From contig NZ_LGDG01000259.1 of the NCBI RefSeq assembly GCF_001279775.1, forward strand, positions 1 to 54,529: DNA of 54,529 nucleotides, read 5' to 3'. Shown piece after piece: positions 8,430-16,844 of this stretch. The number at the start of each line of letters is the position of its first letter. Position 1 is the first letter of the stretch. Below the pieces are notes generated by a model that was given only the letters and a program-made list of their open reading frames with translations, ran no database searches and was not told where the DNA came from. The translations under genes were made by a program, and so were the position numbers. This DNA comes from Streptomyces sp. MMG1533. Lineage in GTDB: Bacteria; Actinomycetota; Actinomycetes; Streptomycetales; Streptomycetaceae.

Positions 8430-9689
8430 ATGGCCGCGGGATACCTGGAGATCCTCAGGGCGAGGCACGCCGTCCGGCTGCTCGCCGGCACGCTGGTGGG
8501 ACGGTTGCCGAACGCCACCGCCGCGATCGCGATCGTGCTGTTCGTGCGCGCCGAGGGCGGCACCTACACCCTGGCCGGCGGACTCGCGGCCGCGTACGGC
8601 GTGGCCAACGCCGTGGGCCAGCCGGTGCTCGGCCGCCTCGTCGACCTCCACGGCCAGCCGCGCGTCCAGCTGCCCGCCGCGCTGCTGTCGGCCCTCGCGA
8701 TGGCAGCCTTCGCCTTCGCGGGCACCGATCCGCTCCCGCTCGCCTACGCCACCGTGGCGGCCGCCGGGCTCTTCACGCCGCCCCTGGAGGGCGGCCTGCG
8801 GGCACTGTGGCCGAGTGTCCTCCGCAAGGAGGACCAGGTGCACACGGCGTACGCCATGGACGCGGTCGCGCAGGAAATCATGTTCGCCGTCGGACCGTTG
8901 CTGGTGACCCTGTGCGTGTCGCTGTGGTCGGAGCAGGCCGCGCTGCTCGTCCTGAACGTCGTCGGTGTGCTGGGTGCCCTCTCCGTGGTCGCGTCGCCGC
9001 CCTCGCGCGCGTGGCGCTCGGCGCCGCGCGAGGCGCACTGGCTCGGCGCGCTCAGGTCGCCCGGACTCCGCGCGCTCCTCGGCGCGTTCCTCTTCGTCGG
9101 CATCGCGCTCGGCTCCATCACCGTCGCCTCCGTGCCGTACGCGGACGACAACGGCGGTGACGCGGTGTACGGCTGGCTGATGGCGGGCGTGGGGCTGGGT
9201 GCGCTCATCGGCGGCCTCTTCTACGGGGCGCGGCGGTGGACCGGCGAACCGGCCCGGCGACTGCAGGCCCTGGTGGCGCTTCTGGCGGTCTGTTACCTGC
9301 CGCTGACGCTGATGCCGGGCCCGGTCGCCATGACGTTGCTGACGGTCCTCGCCGGCGTCTTCCTGGCGCCCGCCATCGCCTGTGCGTTCGTGCTCGTCGA
9401 CCGGCACGCCCCGCGTGGGACGGTCACCGAGGCGTTCTCCTGGCTCGTGACGACGTTCACCGTGGGCGCGTCCGTCGGAACGGGCCTCGCGGGCCCGGTG
9501 GTCGAGGCGGGCGGGGCCCTGTGGGGCTTCGCCGTACCGGGCGCCGCGGGGGGCGTGTCGCTGCTCGTTCTGCTGGCCACCGGGCGGGTCCTCGCAGCTT
9601 CCGCCGGGAGTGCGGTGGTTGCGTCTTCATCGGAAAATGATCCAAACCGTGCTGTCGAACCCCGTTTCAGCTCGGGGGATCGGGCGTAA
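8430..9689 (+). CDS. MFS transporter
   Basis: The protein has 419 residues from the ATG at 8430, after GGGTGGG. It has about 12 hydrophobic segments in two halves with a basic loop between (SRAWRSAPREAHW, about residue 195). The first loop GQPVLGRLVDLHGQPR resembles the MFS motif A (GxLaDrxGrr). The substrate is unknown, and the architecture and single-gene context suggest a drug-type efflux carrier. It is probably controlled by the divergent LacI protein. Its stop codon TAA forms part of the pafA -10 element. Confidence 0.88.
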   Translation: MAAGYLEILRARHAVRLLAGTLVGRLPNATAAIAIVLFVRAEGGTYTLAGGLAAAYGVANAVGQPVLGRLVDLHGQPRVQLPAALLSALAMAAFAFAGTDPLPLAYATVAAAGLFTPPLEGGLRALWPSVLRKEDQVHTAYAMDAVAQEIMFAVGPLLVTLCVSLWSEQAALLVLNVVGVLGALSVVASPPSRAWRSAPREAHWLGALRSPGLRALLGAFLFVGIALGSITVASVPYADDNGGDAVYGWLMAGVGLGALIGGLFYGARRWTGEPARRLQALVALLAVCYLPLTLMPGPVAMTLLTVLAGVFLAPAIACAFVLVDRHAPRGTVTEAFSWLVTTFTVGASVGTGLAGPVVEAGGALWGFAVPGAAGGVSLLVLLATGRVLAASAGSAVVASSSENDPNRAVEPRFSSGDRA

Positions 9690-9692
9690 TGT
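9687..9692 (+). promoter_or_regulatory. -10 element for leaderless pafA
   Basis: TAATGT is followed by 6 bases and then the ATG at 9699, so transcription starting 7 bases after the hexamer would begin at the A of ATG. No Shine-Dalgarno sequence lies before this start. GTTTCAG about 20 bases upstream is a weak -35. Confidence 0.55.
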
Positions 9693-9698
9693 TCACTC

Positions 9699-11060
9699 AT
9701 GGACCGCCGCATTTTCGGGCTGGAGAACGAGTACGGCGTCACGTGTACGTTCAGGGGACAGCGCCGCCTGTCTCCCGACGAGGTGGCGCGGTACCTCTTC
9801 CGCCGTGTCGTGTCATGGGGCCGCAGCAGCAATGTCTTTCTGCGGAACGGTGCCCGCCTCTATCTCGACGTCGGGTCACATCCGGAATACGCGACACCCG
9901 AATGTGACAACGTGACCGAACTGGTCACCCACGACAAAGCAGGCGAGCGCATTCTCGAAGGACTCCTGGTGGACGCCGAACGACGCCTGCACGAGGAAGG
10001 AATCGCGGGCGACGTCTACCTCTTCAAGAACAACACCGACTCGGCCGGTAACTCCTACGGCTGCCACGAGAACTATCTGGTGGCCCGGCACGGCGAGTTC
10101 TCCCGGCTCGCGGACATTCTCATTCCGTTCCTCGTCACGAGGCAGCTTCTCTGCGGCGCCGGCAAGGTGCTGCAGACCCCGCGTGGCGCGGTGTACTGCG
10201 TCAGCCAGCGGGCCGAGCACATCTGGGAGGGCGTCTCCTCGGCGACGACCCGCTCCCGGCCGATCATCAACACCCGCGACGAACCGCACGCCGACGCCGA
10301 GCGCTACCGTCGCCTGCACGTCATCGTGGGTGACTCCAACATGTCCGAGACGACCATGCTGCTCAAGGTCGGTGCCACCGACCTGGTGCTGCGCATGATC
10401 GAGGCGGGCACCGTGATGCGCGACCTCACCCTGGAGAACCCGATCCGGGCGATCCGCGAGGTCAGCCACGACATCACCGGCCGCCGCAAGGTCCGCCTGG
10501 CCAGCGGCCGCGAGGCCTCCGCCCTGGAGGTGCAGCGCGAGTACTACGAGAAGGCCGTGGACTTCTGCGAGCGCCGCGGCATCCGCACCGGCACCGTGGA
10601 GCAGGTCCTGGAGCTGTGGGGCCGTACGCTCGACGCGATCGAGGCCGAGGACCTCGACCGGATCGGCACCGAGATCGACTGGGTCATGAAGTACAAGCTC
10701 ATCGAGCGGTACCGGGCCAAGCACAACATGACCATGTCCCACCCGCGGGTCGCGCAGATAGACCTCGCCTACCACGACATCCACCGCCGTCGTGGCCTGT
10801 ACTACCTGCTGGAGAAGAAGGGCCAAGCCGCCCGGATCTGCAACGACTTGAAGATCTTCGAGGGCAAGTCGGTTCCGCCGCAGACCACTCGCGCGCGACT
10901 GCGCGGCGACTTCATCCGGCGGGCGCAGGAACAGCGCCGTGACTTCACGGTCGACTGGGTCCACCTCAAGCTCAACGACCAGGCGCAGCGCACGGTGTTG
11001 TGCAAGGACCCGTTCCGTTCCGTGGACGACCGGGTGGAGAAGCTGATCGCGGGAATGTGA
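9699..11060 (+). CDS. pafA: Pup--protein ligase PafA
   Basis: The protein has 453 residues from the ATG at 9699. It ligates deamidated Pup through its C-terminal Glu to lysines of target proteins using ATP. It has the carboxylate-amine ligase fold: GLENEYG with Glu9 (metal), [11 protein letters not shown] with Asp57 (catalytic base position), [19 protein letters not shown] and NTRDEPHAD. The Dop-loop is absent, which distinguishes it from the paralogue at 3496. The start is probably leaderless. A terminator follows. The nearest genes are FKBP isomerases, then pafBC. Confidence 0.97.
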   Translation: MDRRIFGLENEYGVTCTFRGQRRLSPDEVARYLFRRVVSWGRSSNVFLRNGARLYLDVGSHPEYATPECDNVTELVTHDKAGERILEGLLVDAERRLHEEGIAGDVYLFKNNTDSAGNSYGCHENYLVARHGEFSRLADILIPFLVTRQLLCGAGKVLQTPRGAVYCVSQRAEHIWEGVSSATTRSRPIINTRDEPHADAERYRRLHVIVGDSNMSETTMLLKVGATDLVLRMIEAGTVMRDLTLENPIRAIREVSHDITGRRKVRLASGREASALEVQREYYEKAVDFCERRGIRTGTVEQVLELWGRTLDAIEAEDLDRIGTEIDWVMKYKLIERYRAKHNMTMSHPRVAQIDLAYHDIHRRRGLYYLLEKKGQAARICNDLKIFEGKSVPPQTTRARLRGDFIRRAQEQRRDFTVDWVHLKLNDQAQRTVLCKDPFRSVDDRVEKLIAGM

Positions 11061-11066
11061 GCAACC

Positions 11067-11125
11067 CGTTCCGGAGGAACTTCCGGAACGCAACACGGGC
11101 GCCGTACGTTTCACGTACGGCGCCC
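11067..11125 (+). terminator. pafA terminator, two consecutive hairpins
   Basis: The first stem pairs CGTTCCGGA (11067-11075) with TCCGGAACG (11082-11090). The second pairs 12 bp (11097-11108 with 11114-11125) around TTTCA and is followed by TTCTC. Together they separate pafA from the FKBP gene. Confidence 0.8.
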
Positions 11126-11188
11126 TTCTCACGCCGTAGAGTTGCGCGCACGCCATCAACAAGATCGACCGATTACGAGGCCCCCACC

Positions 11189-12193
11189 GTGCGCCGACGC
11201 TCACTCCTCATCGCCGTCCCGACAGGACTGGTCACGCTCGCCGGATGCGGCGACGACGACTCAGGCTCCAGCGACGAGGCGAGCGGCAGCGCGTCGCCCT
11301 CGGCGTCGGCCTCGGCGTCCGTCCCGGCGCCGAAGATCGTCGACGGGCCCCTTCCGGCGATCACCGCGGGCACGAAGTTCGGTGAGAAGCCGACGGTCGC
11401 CAAGGGCAGCGGCGACCCCTCCAAGAACCTCGCGGTGAAGACCATCACCGCGGGCAACGGCACCACGGTCGCCGAGAACGACTACATCCAGGCGAACTAC
11501 CTCGGTCAGATCTGGGACACGGCGAAGGTCTTCGACAACTCGTACGACCGCAAGACACCGCTGCTCATCCAGCTCGCCACGAGCAGCATCATCGACGGCT
11601 GGCGGTATGCCCTGACCGGCAAGAAGACCGGCAGCCGCGTGCAGTTCTCGGTGCCGCCCACCTGGGGGTACGGCAAGGAGGGCTACGCGGAGGGCGGCAT
11701 CAAGGGCACCGACACGCTGGTCTTCGTCGTCGACCTGCTCGAGACGTTCAACGCGAAGAGCTCCGCCAAGGGCACCCAGGTCGCCCAGGACAACGTGGAC
11801 CTGCCCAAGGTCGGCACCAACACCGACGGCAAGGCCCCCTCCATCGAGGTCCCCAAGTCCGACGCGCCGAAGAAGCTGGTCGCGAACTACGTCATCGAGG
11901 GCGACGGCGACGAGGTCGCCGCCGAGAACACCGTGCTCGTGCAGTACAAGGGTGTCCTGTGGGATTCCGGCAAGGAGTTCGACTCGACGTACAGCCGAAA
12001 GGCCCTGACGTCGTTCTCGCTCCAGCAGGTCGTCAAGGGCTGGTCGCAGGGGCTCACCGGCAAGAAGGTGGGCAGCCGGGTCCTCATCGTCGTCCCGCCG
12101 GACCTGGGCTACGGCGACAGCCCGCCGGCCGGCAGCGACATCAAGAAGGACTCCACGCTGGTGTTCTCGGTCGACATCCTCGCGAAGATGTGA
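11189..12193 (+). CDS. lipoprotein with two FKBP-type peptidyl-prolyl isomerase domains
   Basis: The protein has 334 residues from the GTG at 11189, with GAGG 8 bases upstream. The signal peptide RRRSLLIAVPTGLVTLAGC has a lipobox (LAGC, Cys20), so it should be anchored on the outer face of the membrane. A Ser/Ala linker follows. The first FKBP-like domain (about residues 75-190) has YLGQIWD, IDGWRYALTGKKTGSRVQFSVPP and WGYG. The second (about 225-334) has YKGVLWDSGKEFDSTY, VVKGWSQGLTGKKVGSR and LGYG. It probably folds or isomerises exported proteins, consistent with nearby tat genes (inference). An FKBP pair here is usual in Streptomyces. Confidence 0.92.
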   Translation: MRRRSLLIAVPTGLVTLAGCGDDDSGSSDEASGSASPSASASASVPAPKIVDGPLPAITAGTKFGEKPTVAKGSGDPSKNLAVKTITAGNGTTVAENDYIQANYLGQIWDTAKVFDNSYDRKTPLLIQLATSSIIDGWRYALTGKKTGSRVQFSVPPTWGYGKEGYAEGGIKGTDTLVFVVDLLETFNAKSSAKGTQVAQDNVDLPKVGTNTDGKAPSIEVPKSDAPKKLVANYVIEGDGDEVAAENTVLVQYKGVLWDSGKEFDSTYSRKALTSFSLQQVVKGWSQGLTGKKVGSRVLIVVPPDLGYGDSPPAGSDIKKDSTLVFSVDILAKM

Positions 12194-12253
12194 CCCCCTT
12201 GAGATGCAAGACTGTGTCCGTTGCCTTTCCGTACACAAGCAGGAGCTAGAGAC

Positions 12254-12625
12254 GTGAGCATCGACAAGCCCGAGATCGACTTCCCGGGCGGCGAGCCCCC
12301 GGCGGACCTGGAGATCAAGGACATCTGGGAGGGCGACGGCGAGGTGGCGCAGGCGGGCCACACCGTCACCGTCCACTACGTCGGCGTTGCCTTCAGCACC
12401 GGCGAGGAGTTCGACGCCAGCTGGAACCGCGGTACTCCGTTCCGCTTCCCGCTGGGCGGCGGCCGGGTCATCAAGGGCTGGGACCAGGGCGTGCAGGGCA
12501 TGAAGGTCGGCGGCCGCCGCCAGCTGACCATCCCCGCCCACCTCGCCTACGGCAACCAGAGCCCGACCCCGGCGATCAAGCCCGGCGAGACCCTGATCTT
12601 CGTGGTCGACCTCCTCGGGGTCTGA
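12254..12625 (+). CDS. cytoplasmic FKBP-type peptidyl-prolyl cis-trans isomerase
   Basis: The protein has 123 residues from the GTG at 12254, 8 bases after AGGAG; an in-frame ATG at 12221 overlaps that site. It is a single FKBP domain with the conserved core: VHYVGVAFSTGEEFD, IKGWDQGVQGMKVGGRR and IPAHLAYG, with FVVDLLGV at the end. It has no signal peptide. It follows the lipoprotein FKBP gene by 60 bases and is probably co-transcribed. It is the minimal FK506-binding type, and its cellular client is unknown. Confidence 0.95.
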   Translation: MSIDKPEIDFPGGEPPADLEIKDIWEGDGEVAQAGHTVTVHYVGVAFSTGEEFDASWNRGTPFRFPLGGGRVIKGWDQGVQGMKVGGRRQLTIPAHLAYGNQSPTPAIKPGETLIFVVDLLGV

Positions 12626-12653
12626 TCGTCGTACGACCGGTCTCGATCACCTG

Positions 12654-12690
12654 GGGCCCATGCCTGTCCGGGCATGGGCCCTCGGCTTTT
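12654..12690 (+). terminator. terminator after the FKBP genes
   Basis: The 11-bp arms at 12654-12664 and 12671-12681 are perfect complements with a 6-base loop. They are followed by TCGGCTTTT, a partial U-tract. Confidence 0.75.
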
Positions 12691-12754
12691 GCCGCGCCAC
12701 TGCGGGGCGGTACGGTCATCGTCCGTAAGCACCATAGGGAGGCGAAGGGCGTCG

Positions 12755-13708
12755 ATGGCCATTGCCAAGGCCGAGCGACTGATGAACCTGGCGCTGTGTC
12801 TGCTCGGGACGCGGCGGCCGCTCAGCAAGCGCGAACTGCGTGAGTCCATCGAGGCCTACCTGGAAGCCGGGTCGGACGACTCCTTCAACCGCATGTTCGA
12901 GCGGGACAAGGACGATCTGCGCGAACTCGGCCTGGTCATCGAGACCGTCGAGAACCTGGACGGTGAGATCGGCTACCTGGCCCGCCGCGACAGCAACCGC
13001 CTCCCGCCCGTCACCCTGGACGCCGAGGAGGCCGCCGCCCTGGGGCTGGCCGCCAAGGTGTGGCAGCAGGCCCGGCTCGCCGGCGCGGCCAGCGGTGCCC
13101 TGCAGAAACTGCGCGCCGCGGGACTCCCCGAGGACTTCGACCCGTACGAGGCCCATGGCGCCCTCGAGCCGCGCATCCCGGTGCACGAGGCCGCGTTCGA
13201 GCCGCTGATGCTGGCCTGCCGCGACCGCCGCCCCGTCGTCTTCGACTACCGCAAGGCCACCGCCGCCCACCCCGAGCCCCGGCACGTCGAGCCATGGGCG
13301 CTGGAGTGCTGGCGCGGCCACTGGTACCTGGCGGGCTGGGACCGCGACCGGAGTGCCGAGCGGGTGTTCCGGCTGTCCCGGATCACCGGCAAGGTGCGCA
13401 CCCGCGGCGCCCGGTTCACCGCCCCGGTGCCCGACGTCGTGACCGTTCGGGAGACCGTCGCGAGCTGGGCCGGCGAGACCGCCGACCGGTCCGCGCTGAT
13501 CCGGCTGCGCTCCGGGGCGGGCTACCCCCTGCGGGCGAAGGCCGTGTCGGTGCGGGAACTGGGAGACGGCTGGGACGAGTTGGAGATTCCGTACGGCCAC
13601 GGGCTGGACGCCTGGCTGGTGGAGTTCGGGCCGGACGTGGTGGTCCTGGAGCCCGCAGAGCTGCGGGCCGACGTGGTGGACCGGCTGCGTGCCGTGGCCA
13701 AGGGCTGA
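12755..13708 (+). CDS. pafB: WYL-domain transcriptional regulator PafB
   Basis: The protein has 317 residues from the ATG at 12755, after AAGGG and GGGAGG. It has an N-terminal winged helix (about residues 1-70; FNRMFERDKDDLRELG) and a WYL domain (about 140-230; PVVFDYRK, EPWALECWRGHWYLAGWD and RVFRLSRI). A C-terminal WCX-type extension follows. With PafC it forms the PafBC activator of the RecA-independent DNA-damage response known from mycobacteria. The ATG of pafC follows 15 bases after its stop, so the two are co-transcribed. A matching PafBC promoter occurs at helY in this window. Confidence 0.93.
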   Translation: MAIAKAERLMNLALCLLGTRRPLSKRELRESIEAYLEAGSDDSFNRMFERDKDDLRELGLVIETVENLDGEIGYLARRDSNRLPPVTLDAEEAAALGLAAKVWQQARLAGAASGALQKLRAAGLPEDFDPYEAHGALEPRIPVHEAAFEPLMLACRDRRPVVFDYRKATAAHPEPRHVEPWALECWRGHWYLAGWDRDRSAERVFRLSRITGKVRTRGARFTAPVPDVVTVRETVASWAGETADRSALIRLRSGAGYPLRAKAVSVRELGDGWDELEIPYGHGLDAWLVEFGPDVVVLEPAELRADVVDRLRAVAKG

Positions 13709-13723
13709 GGGGGACGTAAGAAA

Positions 13724-14755
13724 GTGGTGGGAAAACCGGCCAGGCCCACGAACGCCATCGACCAGACCCGGCGGATGCTCTCCCTGGTGACCTATCTGAG
13801 GGAGCGCCCCGGCGCCCGGGTCGAGGACGTCGCCCGGGCCTTCGGGATCACCGAGGACGAGCTGGTCTCCGACCTCGACGTGCTGCCCATGTGCGGCACC
13901 AGCTTCCGCGGCGGCGATCTGCTCGACATCGACACCGACGGCGAGCGCATCTGGTGGCACAACCCCGATGACGTCGCCGAGCCGCTGAGGCTCGCCGCCG
14001 ACGAGGCCACCGCGCTGCTGGTCGCCGCCCGCGCCGTGTCCACGCTGCCCGGCCTGCGCGAGAGTGACCGGCAGGCGCTGCTGCGGGCCACCGCCAAGGT
14101 GGAGACCGCGGCCGGCGAGCAGGCGGGGGCCAGCTCCCGGCTGTCCGTGACCTTCGAGTCGGAGGGCGGCGTCTTCGCGGACGTCGACCGGGCCATCTCC
14201 GAGCGGCGCCGACTGTGGATCCGCTACTACTCGCCCGCCCGCGACGAGGTCACCGAGCGTGAGATCGACCCGATCCGCCTGGTCAGCGTCGGCCACACCT
14301 ACGTCGAGGCCTGGTGCCGCCGCTCCGAGGCGCGCCGCACCTTCCGGCTCGACCGGGTCGCCGAGATCAAGATCCTCGACGAACCGTCCGCGCCGCCCGA
14401 GGTCGAGCTGCGCGACCTGTCCGAGGGGCTGGTGCAGCCCGCCGCCGAGGACCCGGAGGTCGTCGTCGAGGTCGGTCCCGGTGGGCGCTGGGTCGCCGAG
14501 TACTACCCGCACGACAGTGCGGATGAGCTTCCGGACGGCGGGCTGCGTATCACTCTGCGCACCCCGGAGCCCGCGTCCCTGAGGCGGCTGGCGCTGCGGC
14601 TCGGACGCGACGGCCGGATCGTCTCGCCGCGCGACCTCGCCGACAGCGCCCGCGAGGCGGCCCGCGAGGCGCTGGCGGCGTACGACGGGGTCGAGGCACC
14701 CGGCGCGCACGCGGTTCACGACGATCAGTACGACAGGCGGGAGCAGGAGCTTTGA
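13724..14755 (+). CDS. pafC: WYL-domain transcriptional regulator PafC
   Basis: The protein has 343 residues from the GTG at 13724, after GAGGGGG. The N-terminal HTH (RRMLSLVTYLRERPGARVED, AFGITEDELVSDLDVL) is followed by a WYL domain (about residues 145-215; RLWIRYYSPARDE, LVSVGHTYVEAWCRRSEA and RTFRLDRV) and a WCX-like C-terminal region. It is the partner of PafB in DNA-damage gene activation. The C-terminal tail is polar and probably disordered. The next frame overlaps its TGA. Confidence 0.93.
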   Translation: MVGKPARPTNAIDQTRRMLSLVTYLRERPGARVEDVARAFGITEDELVSDLDVLPMCGTSFRGGDLLDIDTDGERIWWHNPDDVAEPLRLAADEATALLVAARAVSTLPGLRESDRQALLRATAKVETAAGEQAGASSRLSVTFESEGGVFADVDRAISERRRLWIRYYSPARDEVTEREIDPIRLVSVGHTYVEAWCRRSEARRTFRLDRVAEIKILDEPSAPPEVELRDLSEGLVQPAAEDPEVVVEVGPGGRWVAEYYPHDSADELPDGGLRITLRTPEPASLRRLALRLGRDGRIVSPRDLADSAREAAREALAAYDGVEAPGAHAVHDDQYDRREQEL

Positions 14756-15060
14756 GCGAGTCGTCGACGTCTGGCGCGGAAATGACGGTTGGCTCGGGCG
14801 TGACGGTGGCCGCCGCGTTCGCCGGAATGAGGAGTGTGACCCCGGTGACGTTCAGGGCCGGCTGCCCGGACTGCCGGGGGCGCTTCGAGCTCGCCGCGAG
14901 CGCTCTGCGCCTGGCCATCGGCGCCAGCAGCCGCACCACCTTCTACTCCTTCACCTGCCCCGACTGCGGATCGGCCGTCCGCAAGCCGGCGGGCGAGCGG
15001 ATCGTCGAGCTGCTGACCGGCGGTGGGGTCAGGACCTTGCGACTCCACTCCACCCTCTAG
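14752..15060 (+). CDS. small zinc-ribbon protein
   Basis: The protein has 102 residues if started at the TTG at 14752, which overlaps the pafC stop as TTGA; AGGAG is only 2 bases upstream. An ATG at 14782 (92 residues) is a real alternative. Two CPDC motifs 33 residues apart (GCPDCRGRFEL and FTCPDCGSAV) form a rubredoxin/zinc-ribbon-like knuckle pair. The C-terminus IVELLTGGGVRTLRLHSTL is short and hydrophobic. It is probably the third gene of the pafBC unit. The function is unknown; such ribbons often bind nucleic acid or proteins. Confidence 0.75.
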   Translation: MSESSTSGAEMTVGSGVTVAAAFAGMRSVTPVTFRAGCPDCRGRFELAASALRLAIGASSRTTFYSFTCPDCGSAVRKPAGERIVELLTGGGVRTLRLHSTL

Positions 15061-15063
15061 GCT
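15058..15063 (+). promoter_or_regulatory. -10 element for a leaderless small membrane gene
   Basis: TAGGCT is followed by 7 bases and the ATG at 15071. It overlaps the preceding stop codon TAG. TTGCGA lies 15 bases upstream as a possible -35. No ribosome site precedes the start. Confidence 0.4.
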
Positions 15064-15070
15064 CGGCCGC

Positions 15071-15265
15071 ATGTTCTGGCCGATGTTCGCGGTAGCTGTG
15101 GGTTTCCTGGGTCTCGCCGTTCTCGGTGTGCTCGCCGTACGCGTCTTCCTGGAGGCGCAGCGTCTGGGCAGGCAGGTCACGGACTCGGCGCGGCGCATCA
15201 ACCGCGCCGCGGAGGAACTGGAGCGTGCCTCCATGAGCGCGGCCCGCTCTGTCGACTCGCTGTGA
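15071..15265 (+). CDS. small single-pass membrane protein with a helical tail
   Basis: The protein has 64 residues from the ATG at 15071. One transmembrane segment (FAVAVGFLGLAVLGVLAVRVF, about residues 6-26) is followed by an amphipathic helix (ARRINRAAEELERASMSAARSV). It sits just upstream of tatA and resembles TatB-like or small coiled-coil anchors in size, but it lacks the Phe-Gly hinge, so it is not a TatA/TatB protein. The function is unknown. The start has no Shine-Dalgarno and may be leaderless. Confidence 0.7.
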   Translation: MFWPMFAVAVGFLGLAVLGVLAVRVFLEAQRLGRQVTDSARRINRAAEELERASMSAARSVDSL

Positions 15266-15410
15266 GTCGTCCAGAGCGTCTCCTGTGAGTTCCGGGTGTG
15301 ATGCGCTTTGGACCACTTCGCCCTGTCAACTTGGTGGTTCCGGCAGGTACGCTGCATGTCGCGGTCCGGAGAACGAGGCCCGAACCGCGGACCGGGAGTA
15401 CGCACAGGGA

Positions 15411-15441
15411 TTGCCAGGCGTTTACCCCTGAGCGTTACGAT
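15411..15441 (+). promoter_or_regulatory. candidate tatA promoter
   Basis: TTGCCA (15411-15416) and TACGAT (15436-15441) with a 19-base spacer resemble a housekeeping promoter, giving a leader of about 80 bases before tatA. Confidence 0.4.
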
Positions 15442-15453
15442 CGCTGTCAGCAC

Positions 15454-15481
15454 GATCGGTCGGACACATGTCCGACCGGTC
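15454..15481 (+). other. hairpin in the tatA leader
   Basis: Arms CGGTCGGAC (15457-15465) and GTCCGACCG (15470-15478) pair around ACAT, and flanking bases extend the stem to 12 bp with one G-U pair. It lies about 50 bases before the tatA start. It could be a regulator site or an mRNA-stabilising hairpin. The rest of 15266-15526 holds only the candidate promoter. Confidence 0.5.
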
Positions 15482-15526
15482 GAACAGCACCCCACTCCAG
15501 CCGCCTCGGTGAGAAGGTAAAGACTT

Positions 15527-15817
15527 ATGTTCGGAAGGCTCGGCGCCCCCGAGATCATTCTCATCCTCGTCGTCATCATCCTGCTGTTCGGCGCCAAGAA
15601 GCTTCCGGACATGGCGCGCTCGCTCGGCAAGTCCGCGCGGATCCTCAAGAGCGAGGCCAAGGCGATGAAGTCCGAGGGTCAGGACAACGCGTCCGCTGCC
15701 GCGGCCCCGCCGCACGACGACCAGCAGCCCCCCGTCCAGCGCACCATCCAGGCCGCTCCCGGCGACGTGACGAGCTCGCGCCCGGTGACCGAGCCGACGG
15801 ACACGACCAAGCGCTGA
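15527..15817 (+). CDS. tatA: Sec-independent protein translocase subunit TatA
   Basis: The protein has 96 residues from the ATG at 15527, after GAAGGTAAAG. The N-terminal transmembrane helix [14 protein letters not shown] is followed by the FG hinge ([17 protein letters not shown]), an amphipathic helix and a disordered Gln/Pro/Thr-rich tail. TatA oligomers form the export conduit for folded twin-arginine substrates. It is 47 bases before tatC and in one operon with it. Streptomyces export unusually many Tat substrates. Confidence 0.97.
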   Translation: MFGRLGAPEIILILVVIILLFGAKKLPDMARSLGKSARILKSEAKAMKSEGQDNASAAAAPPHDDQQPPVQRTIQAAPGDVTSSRPVTEPTDTTKR

Positions 15818-15864
15818 CGCAGGGCCGGTGACCTCCGGCCCGCCGCACGAGATGGGAACGTGGG

Positions 15865-16812
15865 TTGCTGAAGTCTGCCCGCCAAGAGGAGAAGGATCCC
15901 GAGGGGCGGATGCCCCTCGCGGAGCACCTTCGTGAGCTTCGCAACCGGCTCGCGAAGGCGATGCTGGCCATCGTCGCGGTCACGGTCGTCGCCGCCTTCT
16001 TCTACAACGACATCATCAATCTGATCACCAGGCCGATCCTGGACTCGGTCGGCTGTGAGCAGAGCTTCGAACAACTGGCGAAGTCGAAGTCCAGTGAGCC
16101 GTGTGCGCAGATCACCATCAACGGTCTGCTCACCCCCTTCACCCTTGCGTTGAAGGTGTCGCTGATGGCCGGTGTGGTCCTGGCCTCGCCGGTGTGGCTC
16201 TACCAGCTGTGGGCGTTCGTCGCGCCCGGCCTGCACCGGCACGAGAAGAAGTACGCCTACGCGTTCGTCGGCACGGGTGTCCCGCTGTTCCTCGGCGGCG
16301 CCTACTTCGCCTACACGGTGCTGCCCACCACGGCGAAGGTGCTGCTCGAGTTCACGCCGGCCGACGCTTCCAACCTGCTGCCGCTGGACGACCTGCTCGA
16401 TCTCGTCATCCGCATGGTGCTCGTCTTCGGTCTCTCCTTCGAGCTGCCCCTGCTGCTGGTCTTCCTCAACCTCACCGGGGCGATCACCGGCAAGCGGATG
16501 CTCGGCTGGTGGCGCGGCATGATCATGGGCATCACGGTGTTCGCGGCCGTCGCCACGCCCAGCACCGACCCGCTGACGATGCTGGCGCTCGCCGGACCGA
16601 TCTGGGTGCTGTACTTCGGCGCGGTCGCCTTCTCCCTGGTCAACGACCGGCGCAGGCGCCGCCGCGACGAGCTGGGCCCCGCCGACGACGAGGCATCCGA
16701 GCTCGACCTCACGCCCGAGGACGTCGGCGAGGTGGAGACCGTCTCGGCCAGCCGGGCGCTGCCCGAGCAGGCGAGCACCGACCGGGTCAACGGTTATGAC
16801 GACGTGACCTGA
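15865..16812 (+). CDS. tatC: Sec-independent protein translocase subunit TatC
   Basis: The protein has 315 residues from the TTG at 15865, supported by the conserved start LKSARQEEKDPEGRMPLAEH and GGGAACG upstream; the nearby GTG is out of frame. TatC is the twin-arginine signal receptor. It shows the family signature MPLAEHLRELRNRL at the N-terminus and six transmembrane helices (for example MLAIVAVTVVAAFFY and LPLLLVFLNLTGAI). The C-terminus is acidic and extended (about 45 residues after the last helix), as in other streptomycetes. Confidence 0.97.
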   Translation: MLKSARQEEKDPEGRMPLAEHLRELRNRLAKAMLAIVAVTVVAAFFYNDIINLITRPILDSVGCEQSFEQLAKSKSSEPCAQITINGLLTPFTLALKVSLMAGVVLASPVWLYQLWAFVAPGLHRHEKKYAYAFVGTGVPLFLGGAYFAYTVLPTTAKVLLEFTPADASNLLPLDDLLDLVIRMVLVFGLSFELPLLLVFLNLTGAITGKRMLGWWRGMIMGITVFAAVATPSTDPLTMLALAGPIWVLYFGAVAFSLVNDRRRRRRDELGPADDEASELDLTPEDVGEVETVSASRALPEQASTDRVNGYDDVT

Positions 16813-16844
16813 TCGTGCGGGCCGCCCTTGTAACGTCCGGGGGC

